A stretch of 64,000 nucleotides of DNA from Acanthococcus lagerstroemiae (Eukaryota; Arthropoda; Insecta; Hemiptera; Eriococcidae), in assembly GCA_031841125.1 (NCBI GenBank), contig CM063110.1, positions 58,875,946 through 58,939,945 on the forward strand, written 5' to 3'. This document shows, piece by piece, positions 10,590 through 21,700 of the stretch. The stretch's first letter is position 1. Every line of letters starts with the position of its first letter. A program made the position numbers and the translations under genes. The notes below the pieces were generated by a model, which saw only the letters and a list, made by a program, of their open reading frames with translations, had not been told where the DNA came from and did not search any database.

Positions 10590-12110
10590 ATAATTAATTT
10601 TGTTTACAAATGTTAGGTGGTTCCATTTTGTTGAACAGCATCCAATTTGCAACCCACAATACAAGTTCATAATGGGCATTGTGAAGTTGGAGGGGAAGGA
10701 CGAGTTCAAGAACACATTAGCAGCGCTGTGAAAAAATTATGTTTCACTGGACCAAACTTTATAGAGCTTTTCCAGTACTCCATATTGCATACTTATTCGC
10801 CTGTCCTGTTATCAAGTTGGTATGTGTGATAAGGACATAATGGTAATTTTGTAACATTATGGTCCTACCAGCGAGTTTAGGTGAGTACACTACACATTTT
10901 TGAATTCTACTTTTTACGCTCTCTTTCCAAGGATACTAATAACTCATTTTGTTTACAAATGTCCGTTGGTTCCTCTATGGGCAACGAAATCAAGCGATAA
11001 AATCTGTTTTTTGAGAACATGTGAGGATGTGATTTGATGTTCAAGAGCCATATAGAAACTATATGACATAGCGTTTTTACTGATAAACCTTTAAGCTTTT
11101 CTTCAATTCAAATACACATCATCAAATTCTGTTATCATACACTACCAACTTGATAACAGGACAGGCGAATAAGTATGCAATTTGAAGTACTGGAAAAGCC
11201 TTATTGGGATGTGAACTTAAAGTTTCAAGTGTTAGCAGCCCTGTATATATTTGAGTGATCAGGTTAGATTTACTGTAAGCGTGTAGCAAACTTCAGCTAT
11301 AAGCAGAGATGGAAAGCCATATGATAAAACTTTTGCTTACGGCTTTAGCTTCTGACCTTGGAAAATAAAACTTCAGCTTTTGCTTTTCAAATTTTTTCAT
11401 ATTCAGCTTTCCCTTTTGGCTTTTGCTTTTCAACGCAAAAATCATAAGCTTTCAGCTTTCCGCTTTTGACTTTCAGCTTTTTCACTAAATTTTGAATATT
11501 TTCTATTTTGTACAACATTATATTTTTTATAAATAGGGAATAGCTTTTCACAACACTGCTGAACAATTAACACTTTAACAGCACTTACCACTGAGATAAT
11601 GAAAATAAAAATAAAAATTTGAAATTATAATATTTATAAATAAATACTGGAAAAGCTGGGAAAAATAAAACTTTTGCTTTTGCTTTCAATTTTTTTTACA
11701 TTCTAGCTTTTGCTTTCAGCTTTTGCTTTTTAAGTAAAAAACTTGGCTTTCCGCTTTCAGCTTTTAGCTTGCTTTCCATCTCTGGCTATAAGTATCAGTA
11801 AGTTGCTTAGAAATTGATTTTCAAAGAAAATTTGTCCTAAATTTAACTGTATCATTACCAAAAATTTGGATTATAATCAGTTCTACTGGTAGAATAATTT
11901 CTACTCGTTTTTTTACCCTCCTGAAGATAGCAATTTTTCTATTTGAAGGAACACATGAGGTGCCCCAGCTGTTTCCATTTACTATTTATTTATTTAAAAT
12001 AAAAAAAAATTGGTGGTACATATATGGAGAGGGAATAGGAGAATATCATTTATTTTCACTTCACCCGCACAGGCGATTTTGCAGCGCCCTGTGAATTGCA
12101 TCCCTGCTAT
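10590..12110 (-). repeat. Family B, inverted copy (right arm)
   Basis: Reverse complement of 7216-8200, interrupted by a 481-bp MITE at 11304-11784. It ends at cgcaggcgattttgcagcg with the block that opens units 2 and 3. It contains the plus-strand version of the 60-codon frame (10647-10829). With the forward arm it could form a hairpin of roughly 1 kb. Confidence 0.8.
11304..11784. mobile_element. hAT-type MITE, 481 bp, with empty site
   Basis: Termini are cagagatggaaagc and gctttccatctctg. The 8-bp duplication gctataag lies at 11296-11303 and 11785-11792. The same position in other family B copies (near 7510, 6115 and 4690) shows the uninterrupted site, which confirms insertion. The interior is almost wholly variants of cttttgctttcagctttt, with no transposase. 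Confidence 0.9.
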
Positions 12111-12218
12111 GTACATGCTCTTTCCAACAAAATTGATAAACCATTGTCATTTTGTTTACAAATGTTGGTTTGTTCCCTTTTGCTGAATTTCTTATTCTCG
12201 GGTAGTAAGTATAAGTAG

Positions 12219-12727
12219 CAGGGTTGCAAAAATAAAAGTGTTTATTTTATGTTTTAAAATGTTTTTTGTTTTATACATAACATGTTGTTATCAATGTTTC
12301 TTTTTCGTTATTTTAAAACGCCCCCCTATTTCCGACATTTTGTCTTACCTTTTCGTTCCGTTATTTGACCTTCAACTCTGACGTCACACAGTGAGATACT
12401 GTTAGCAAGAATACCCGTTGTTGGGCCAACAAATGTATTGATAATTATCACTGATATCAAATCATTCTGGAAGTTTTTGCGTAAAATTCTGAAATTTATT
12501 TGTACTTGACAAATTATTTTGGTCTCTCTGTAAGTTCTGGGTGAGGAAATCTCAAGGATAACGAAAAAAACAACAAAGAGAAACATGGTTAAAAAACATG
12601 TTTTAAACAAAAAAAAAGAGTTTTAAAACACATATTTGTTTTAAAACAAAGATTGTTATTTTTCACTGTTCTAAAACATGTTTAAAACGTGTTTTAAAAC
12701 AATTTGTTTTAAAACATTGCAACCCTG
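12219..12727. mobile_element. hAT-type MITE, 509 bp, ttttaaaac words
   Basis: Ends are cagggttgcaa and ttgcaaccctg. Flanks are ataagtag (12211-12218) and ctaagtag (12728-12735), an 8-bp duplication with one mismatch. Both flanks of the interior are made of repeats of gttttaaaaca. The minus-strand frame at 12326-12610 lies inside it and has no recognised domain. Confidence 0.85.
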
Positions 12728-12893
12728 CTAAGTAGTAACATAATGACCTTTGCTCCCTGTGTGTTTCTTATGGGAGTCAAAACGTTCCTTGGCCAAAAGT
12801 GGGTATTTTTGCTAACAGTAACCAAGAACTGTAACTGTGTAAGAGTGTAACCGTGTAACCTGTAATTCACTGTGTCACTGCGTGATGTCAAAA

Positions 12894-13467
12894 CACAGAT
12901 GGGCGTTGCTCTTGAAGAGCAAGTTGTTCACTTGCTCTTGTTCACTATTTGGTTAACTTTGTTCTGAACTAGTTTATCTCCCCAAAGAAAGAACAAGAAC
13001 TAGTTCATGATCTTTGGACCTGATCAACTTGTTCATTCTTTGTTCATCTATTTTTTTGTAATTTTCTTTTTTTGGCTTTTTCTTGTATTCCACTTTCTAG
13101 ACTTTAGTTTCAACTTTCATAATGGTTTCAGAATTACAATTACAAATTATAACATTATTGAATTTTTATCTGATGTTTAAATTTTATCAACAGTCTCATA
13201 GGATTTCAATGGGGATTTAAAAAATTGTTTTTGCAACAGCCTAGTTTTCAGTTGTAGGCTATTACCCAAAAAATTTTGTGCTCGCACTTTGTTTGTACAA
13301 AACCCCTATTTTTAAATGAACAAGACCAAGAGCAAAGGTTCTTTTTAATGAACAATCGATGAACTAGATCAGTTGGAAGATCAAGTGAACAAGAGCAAGA
13401 ACTAGTTCACTAAAAATGGAAAAGAACAAGAGCAAGTTCATTAAATAGTAAACCACAAACATCTCTG
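12894..13467. mobile_element. hAT-type MITE, 574 bp, gaacaagagcaag words
   Basis: Ends are cacagatg and catctctg; flanks are tgtcaaaa (12886-12893) and cgtcaaaa (13468-13475), one mismatch in 8. Sub-terminal zones consist of repeats of gaacaagagcaag, antisense on the left and sense on the right, so the two ends are long imperfect inverted repeats. No transposase. Confidence 0.85.
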
Positions 13468-13475
13468 CGTCAAAA

Positions 13476-14011
13476 TCTCAAAATCAGGGTTCGCTTATCA
13501 AAAAATACCTATTCTACACTAGCGCTTCTACAATTTGTGCAGTCCTAACTAATCATCCATCATTCCACACCGCCCTGACACCGCCACAGGGCCACACTAT
13601 GTTATCTTATCAGCCTCCTATGTGTTGTGTGCACAAACTCACTTGATGGTGGGTAAATAAGATATAAATAATTACTTGTTTATGTAGAACTGTATTTATA
13701 TAAGTTTGTACACTAATAATTAATTAATTTTTCTATAAATTTAATTTGAATCAAATTCATTAGATAGATCAAATCTTTAGCTCTAACATATATTTTTACT
13801 CGAAATTTTCCAGCGTTGAGGTTCTAAAAAATTTGAAGCTACCAGGCGCTGGTTCTGGTTTTGTTATCTCATGTAGGCAAGTGATGAGGGTGTGTTGAAT
13901 GTTCTAATGTTAATGCTCATGTTTTCATTTTTCAGCATAATTTCCGTATAGTTTTTTTATACTCTGTAGTCTGTACCATGTTGAAATTTTTACGCGTTTA
14001 ATTCGTGAAAA
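13476..14011. other. No gene recognised
   Basis: AT-rich; could be the promoter region of the THAP gene remnant that follows, but no specific motif can be supported. Confidence 0.35.
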
Positions 14012-14963
14012 ATGCCTACCTACAGGATGTGCCATTGTTGGTTGTACTATCGGAATGGATATGAAAGGTCATGGTATTAATTTGTACTGTTTTCCGAAGC
14101 TAGTTACTCGATATAACGACAATTTGAATGATATTCTGACAAGACGAAGAGCAGCGTGGATAATAGCATTGAAGAGAAGAGAATTAAGTGATAATCAAAT
14201 CAATAAGATGTGGATATATGTTCGCCTCACTTCTTTTTGAAGGTTTGAATCACATTATACTCGGCGTCAATTCGTTCACTTCCATGCGAGCTAGTGAAAG
14301 TCCAATTTGTTAGTTCATTTTTCTGATACATTATTTCTCCTTATACACAGGGAAGCCAGCAATAATTCAACTAGTTTTGATCATCCTGATTGAGTGCTGA
14401 ACCTGGGTTATTCGATGAACGCGTCACCGGTATGACAACGAATAACACGTTGTAAAAAGACGATGCAAAGGAGATTGTAAAGAACCTAAAAAGGAAAATG
14501 AATCTACACTACGTTGCGATCTGAACTATAAGTGAAGATTGAGGTATGTACCAAGCACAGTTAGGAATACAGAAATGCAGAGTGGTAGAATTTGAAATCA
14601 GAGCAATCATTTTACGATTTCACTCAAATATCCCATATTATAATAAAATGCAAACAACTACATTACAGGTCAACCCAGCTCATACAGGTAACGCGACGCT
14701 CTGGAATTTACTCCCCAGTTATACAAAACCAAGCTGTTGGCGATGGAGGAACCTTGCTCCCAGTTCATTCGTCTACATTTGCAATGGAGTTGGAACTCGA
14801 AACACATCAGGTAAAAGAAGAAAATCGGTTGTTGAAAGCGGATCTCATCGCACGATAGGAGAGAAAGCTTACAACTTGAGAGAAAAGCCATTAAAATTAT
14901 CCAGTCTCAAATCATTTTCAGATCGATGAAAATTGTGGTATCGGCATGGGCTGGTGAACATTT
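14012..14963 (+). pseudogene. THAP-domain gene remnant
   Basis: THAP domains are C2CH zinc-binding DNA-binding modules found in animal proteins and P-element transposases. The first exon (14012-14242) shows CAIVGCTIG (first Cys pair), KGHGINLYCFPK, RRRAAWIIALKRREL and, in another frame, ICSPHFFLKG, which supplies the Cys-x2-His-Phe end. The second exon (acceptor at 14350) gives GKPASNN then DHPD and NLGYS around the usual PDWV site, where the Trp codon position reads TGA. A later stretch (14780-14963) encodes a charged coiled coil, ELETHQVKEENRLLKADL, continuing in a shifted frame. At least three lesions (two frameshifts in or next to the zinc domain and a stop) argue against function. Assembly error is the alternative. 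Confidence 0.7.
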
Positions 14964-15702
14964 TTAACGTTTCTCTGAAACATTTAAATTTCTATTGTGT
15001 TGAGTTGTCCGAACTTTCAAGTACCTACTTTGGATGGGTTTCAGGTTCTTTTGCTCGTTCTTATATGAAACTAATAGACATGCAAGTATGAAGTTATATG
15101 TGTTTGCAAGAAATTAGATCTGTTTGCTGGCTTACTGGTGGTTGAGGTGTAAGAGGGGGTAAAATGGGGAAAAGAGGAAGCGAGGATGAGGTCGAAGGGC
15201 CGGATCCGAAGTATGAGCCGGTGCCAAAAATTGACTCTAGCTTCAGTAGATAAATTTTTCGCGGCACATGCTTCGGTTCTGGCGCCTTGATCTCCAGCTT
15301 CGGCTAGGGTTCCAGCACCCAGTCCCCCGCTTTTCTGACGAGACATTGCGGTTGAATTTGATACAAAAGTCGAATCGCCTTGTCGACACCAACTTTAGGA
15401 GAGCGCTGTCAAGTATGAACCAGCTAAAAGCTGGTTGCAATGCATTTCTTATTCTTTATTCGCAGCTATTTATGTTTTTGCATTCAAGAACGTCAGAGCT
15501 AAGTCTCATGGGTTCATGCTTCTGACAACCAATTAATAAAATTATACAAATAATTACAACTGTAGGTACCATAACAATGTTTTGAGTTAAAATATTCGCA
15601 GTAAATATACTTGACTATTAATTTATAAAAATCATTTCAGACGTTCCGAGATAAAATCGGTATTCGGTATAAATCACATGCATGTAGGTATAGGTTTGCG
15701 CA
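14964..15702. other. No gene recognised
   Basis: Overlapping short frames on both strands at 15071-15525, none with domain signal. The 3' UTR of the minus-strand gene ending at 15703 should lie in its right part. Confidence 0.4.
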
Positions 15703-18700
15703 CTAGAGTGCTATAACTTGTGGGACATGTTTCAACAAAACCACATTATAATCAACTCCGCGAGCTTTCGAAGTTACTTTCTGTAGGTAAAAGTTCGGTT
15801 CTCCTTTATTGATATCTTCACCCAAGAGATCCCAGACATTATCTGTGTTAGCCGAATCTGATGATATTTTGTCGAGGTAATACTTTCCTTCTATTTCCTT
15901 GATACGGCGAATTATTTCGATTACGTTACTTCGATGAATGTTATCTAACAAATTATTGAATTTCGGATTATGTTTCTGTGGTTTGATGGCTTAGTGCATG
16001 TTTGGAAAATTACCTATCGACTTACCACTACTGCCTTCGATACCTCTGAAAATTTCTCTGGTTTTATCTGTGGGCAAATTTTTGATTGTTTCTAATTCTC
16101 CTAAGTGTTCCCAGACTTTCAAACTCAGATTCTGATCCGGAATAAGATAGAGTAAATTCTTTCTGTTATTTACTTTGACTTTTCCGTTCATTACCTCCTC
16201 GAAAAAATCACCTAATTGAAAAAGAAAAATCACTTTAAAAAAATTTTACACCGACTATTTGGTTTTCTTTCACTTCTATTTTCTATTATGTGTGTATGAA
16301 GTTATTGCTTGAATCGGATTTGAAATTTCTGCACCCTTTTCAATGCGATGCCCAAATTCTGAGCCCTGAAGCCCGCTGCCCTTCATGGGCCTGGAAATGA
16401 AGACTATCAGGATAGTATAAATGCCTTCTTGGTCGTTTACAGTTTTCGCGTTATCTGCGATTATAGTGATTAGGTTAAAATTATCGATTTTCTTATTTCG
16501 GCAATTTATATCAGAGGAACACCTTCTGTTTTCCTTCTTTTTGTTGGTCACAGGTCGCTGCGATCATTTTACTTAAATCGAATTTTAGGAAGGAATGGAA
16601 CATGGTCCATTTTGTCGCTTATTTGAACATAAATATATGTTTTCAACGTGTCTTAGAGGTGTTGAACACATTATGAAGGTCAATAGTGATATGTATATAC
16701 TTATTTCGAATCCTGAGGTATAAAATAAATGGCTTGGGTAGTTGATAAGGGTTTAGATAACTAGGTTACATCTTCAAAGCCCAAGTTAAGCAACTTTTAG
16801 TGAATACTTTCTCAAACTGTCTTCCTCAAAGATTTTAAAAGCCGTTTTCCAGAAGTACTTTTTTCTACATTCTATTTGAAATCTCTACAGATCAGCCCTT
16901 TTTGGATTTATAGACCTCCGAGGGGTATATAAGGATTTGGTCTTAACTTAATACCGGCCGACCGGACTTTTATCATATCTTGGTACACATGTAATAATAT
17001 TTATTTCATACTTTACCACTTGACACTACGTTGAAATACCTCCAAACTCTCAACATGTTTCTGCTGAAAAATTGTATTACCAAGCGCCATAATGTGTAGT
17101 AGATAGCTAAAATCATGAGGAAAGATTAGCCTAAATTATATCCAATATGTAACAAAGGTAATATCCTCTCTTGTCTTTCAAACGTGAGCCCATTTGACGT
17201 GCCAGTGAAGAGAATTTACAATTGGCCGCGGTTTCATTAGGGGGTAGAAAAAATGTTACTTTCCTTTCCCTTATTTAAGGAGACTCAATACGTAGCAATA
17301 ATTTCTGAATTTCAAATGAGAACTGTCAAGGAATGCCGCCTATATGCATTTCTGGAAAGCTGCCACTACCCATAACTCAAATCCATTTGAGAATATTTCG
17401 TTGATTTAAAATATCACATTAGATGTTTGATCCAGCTCTAATCTACTCTTCCTTCATTTTGAATAAAATACAATTTTTTATTTTAATATTTACATATTTC
17501 TCTAGCTTCCTGTCAAGCGATATGCAAATATCCTACTGAAAAGGAGTATCAGCTAACATTAAGCAGAATAAAGCTAGTGTCGATGTGAACTCACTTTTCG
17601 TCCGAGGGTTCTCGACTGTTGCCATCGCACCGAGATTCTTTGCTATTAAATTAATATCATCCGGGAAGATTGTAGGTAATTTATGTTTGTTATCTCCATC
17701 GTCACTCATACTCTCATCATCAGACTCGCTAATGTCGCTGTCAGGCTCAGCGGGATGGGTTGTCTCTTGGTCAATGACTTCTATGCAGTTCCTCCTGAAA
17801 ATACTTCCCCGTTTTGCGGTGACAAAAGGATCATCACTTTCCTGTTCTAAATCGTTATAATAATTCCTTACGAAATTCAAATTCAGTGTCGATAGTATCT
17901 GAGCAATATCTTTAGCTTTATCTGCAATAAAAAATTCAAATCAGTTAGCAAATTAGCCGACATCGATCATTTCAAGCAGGTATATGTATAGGAGTCAAAC
18001 CTATTGTGCGTGCTGCTGAGGCGAGTTTCTTCCCTGAAAGTAATACAGAAGTATTATCTGCGATAAGAAATTTAAATCAACTATAGCAAATTAGCCGACA
18101 TCGATCATTTCAAGTCGGTATATGTGTGTAGAGTCAAACCTATTCTGCGTACTCCTGAGATGATATTCTTCCCTGAAAGTAATACAGAAATATTCTGCAA
18201 TAAGAAATTCAAATCAACTAGCAAATTAGCCGGCATTGATCATTTCAAGCAAGTATATGTATAGGTCGAATCAAACCTGTTCTGCTTGATGCTTTCTGAC
18301 GCAGGTCCATTCGGGGCGTTTCCAGAATAGGGGATGCGGTGTCCCGGGACCAATTTGGCATGCTTTCATCGCCATACGCCCCTCTATCATCGATGCTGCT
18401 TGATGCTGAGGTGTCTTTCTTCCCTGAAAGTGATACAGAAATATCATCACTTTTTATTAATTGGTGAACATTCGATAAAAGTAAATAAGGGAACATTCAA
18501 GAATAATTCGGACCTATAGCAACGTGTGGTGGCGCGCTGATGTCGTTTTACTAAGGTTTTACAACTTTACATTGAATTTCTTATCAACGTTAGGATAAAA
18601 GTAGTGTACAATTTTATCCTAACGTTGATAAGAACATAAAAGATTAAAAGAACTAGATGTTGTTGAAAACTTCCGCTAGATGTCAGCCATTCCGTTGCTC

Positions 18701-21700
18701 TAGGTCCGAATTCATTTTCTTAACTCCGTTCTGTTCGTTCATGAGCGCAAATAGCCGACTTGAAGTGTGTGAGGGAGGCTTATATGGCAGGCTGACAAGT
18801 ACATAGCGAAATAAAATTGAAAATTCTTTCGCTTGTATAATTTTTTAGTCTAATGGAGGGGAGGGGGTAAGGCCCGCCATGGGCGCCCCCTATTTAGCCC
18901 TATGTATTTGTTCCAACTAGAAGGCGGCCGGACAAATTAACTGATATTCCTTAATGAAACTTTATTAGTTCAGTTAGAAAATACTGATGCCCTCTTTGTA
19001 TCTGCATGCGGTAAAAAGGATGTTCAAGTAGGAGTTTCCTTAATGTATAGGAAAATTTCTCTAGTTTCCTGCAACAATCACATTCAGCGACTGAAAAAAG
19101 TGTATTTGATAATTATTCTTGTCTTTTCAAGTCTAATCAACGCAGCTTTTTCTCTTGAGTCCTCTTCAAAACCACGCCATATAGAGCGGCGAAGGGAATT
19201 CTGATAAGTTAATTGAATTACAGATGATATCAGATTTGTAACAATCGAAGTAAGGAAAAAGTAGGTAGGTATTCCTTTTCGTTTGAAATTCAAAATTTGG
19301 TGATACATCAAGCATTTCGTCGAAGGGGAAATGTTTTTCTAACATTGGAAGAAATTAATTTTTCTTCGTTAAAATTCTTTTTTGTTGCGTGAGGATTAGA
19401 TAAACCTGTTCAGAAAAAGTTTCAAATTTAAGTATAATATTTCAGTTGCACTTACATCTTGATGTCTGTCCGTCACTATACCGGTTTATATGCTCGAACT
19501 CTGTACATGTGATCATATCAAACTTAAAAAATTAGTTCATTTAGAAACTTTTATATCGCCCAGCATAGTAGTAATCAAGAAGTAGGATAAGTATATAGGT
19601 GGAAGCTTTCCATCTATGGGTCGCTTCTTTTGACTTCCAAAGGTAAATGTATACAACTTAATTTTCTAAAATTATTCTTATTACAGTTTGAATCCCTTCT
19701 ATTATGAGGGGCGTTCAAAAAGTAAGGTAACAAGGGCTATTATGAAATAACTATAAATTGTAAAAATTTTATTTTACAAACTTTGAAAAGATAAAACATT
19801 AAACTGCTTCTATATTACCTTCCCGGCCAGTGCGCAAAATTCCACCAGTTACCCGGGTAACTAAAGAGATACAAGGGTAATTTGAGGGTAATCGAGGGTA
19901 ACAAATAAGTAACTTTTCCGCCGCGGGTAACAAGAGGGTAACTAATTACGTGTAGTATCCCGCTAGTTACCCGGGTAACCTACGGTAATCTGAGGGTAAC
20001 CCGATGGTAACAAATGGGTAACTTTTCCACGGGTAACTGGGTAACTAGAGGCCGGGTAACTGTTTGCGCAGCGGGCGTGTGAGGCATTTATATCATTGGT
20101 TTACCAACTTATGGATGCATTCTCTGTAGAATTCGCCGTCTGTGATCAAACCAATTTAGAACTGTGTTTTGCATTTCATTATCGTTTTTAAATCAAGTTC
20201 CACCCAGGTATACAGCTTTTTAAATACGGAAATAAATGAAAATCAGAGGGTTCCAAGTTGGGGGAGTGGGCTTAGGTGCGGCAAATCATCCCACATGAAC
20301 GACTTCAACGAAGTAGTAGTGACATGAGAGCTGTGTTGTAAGACTTAAAACAAAATGACAATTGAATTTTAGAAATTTTGTTATGATGACAAAGCCATTC
20401 ATTAGTTTTGTCATATGACAAAATGGAAATGAACAAAAAGTGAATCAAATGACAAAAATATTTGGTGATGACATTTTGTCATTACGCACGTTAGGTTCTT
20501 TTTAGTTCTCATTAAATAATTAACAGAGATAAAAATCACGAGTTCTTCTTTGTTGTTCTCGTGTTAGAATAAATGATAAATATCAAATACTTGAAAAGAC
20601 TATAATTTCATATACATATATCTATTAATTGAACAGAGTTGTGAATAGAATGACAAAATGACCTGAGTAGCTGGAATTTTGTGTGATTTCACGCAAGTCT
20701 GTCAAGTGCTACTTAATGGATCAAGAAGGTTAAGGATGAGTCAGTTTATAGAAGAATCTTTTTCTTCTGTCACTTCATTATGTAGTATTTACCTTCTTGC
20801 TGTCTTACTTATTTCATTCTTATCTTTTGCTCTTGCTCTTACATTCAAAGGGAAACTCATAGTAAGTTGCTATTGTTATTTGTGTATTCTTTATTCTTTC
20901 ACGTCCCTAATAAGGTAATAATTCGAAGAACTTCCCTTGAAAATAACCGAAGTCAGTTCTGAAATTTCACCGTCGCCGCCAGACAGCAATATAACTGCTG
21001 CTGTTCTGATGGATACTTTCATGGGAAGCTCAAGTTTTTCAAAATGCAGTTATTGACTACTAACTATGCAACTTTTGTTGGATTAACATTGGTAATTGAT
21101 GGAATTGGATTATATAATGTATATAAAAATATCTGTAAATTGATAGGTATTGGCATTTTGACAAAGTAACAAAATAATTTTGTCATGACATAAGAACACC
21201 ATGAAAAAAGAAAATGACGGAACTCCAAGCACGGCAAAAGTAGTGACATAACGAAACAAATCAAATGCTCGTCTGACAAAATGACAAAAAATCGTTTTGT
21301 CTAACATCACTGCATGAGTGATGTGCGGTCGTACGTTGTCTTGCAAAAAGGTAATACCTCAAGTTAACGATCCGGATCTGCGATCTTTAATTCTTTTACA
21401 TATGCAGTTGAGCTGGTCGCAGTATACATCTGAGTGATCTGAGAGTTTGCTGTTATACCGCATGGGAGAAAGTCAACCAGAACCAAAAGAATTCTACAAG
21501 CATCCCAGAATACGCAGGCCATCATAACACAACAAGCCTTGTTACCTCACTTTTTGAACGTCTAATTTGATTCGTTGGGCGGCGAATTCTATGAAAAAGG
21601 GAAGGCATCTATAAATTTGTAAACCGATGGGATAAATGCCTCAATCGGGAAGGTATAACACTATGTTAAGAAGTAGTTTAAGGTTGTATTTTTTCAAATT

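Larger units (their letters stand above)
19705..21562 (-). pseudogene. Mariner transposon, minus-oriented, broken by nested insertions
   Basis: A terminal repeat tgaggggcgttcaaaaagta starts at 19705. On the minus strand, reading down from 21535, the transposase is recognisable: MMACVFWD with a following DFLPCG stretch (first catalytic Asp region), then ITFLQDNVRPHITHAV (second Asp). After a 982-bp insertion comes the C-terminal part (FYRECIHKLVNQ, KCL) near 20090-20330. The N-terminal half is deleted: an end repeat at 21541-21562 runs straight into the VFWD region. Stops and frameshifts make it inactive. It lies in intron 2 of the secreted-protein gene. Confidence 0.85.
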
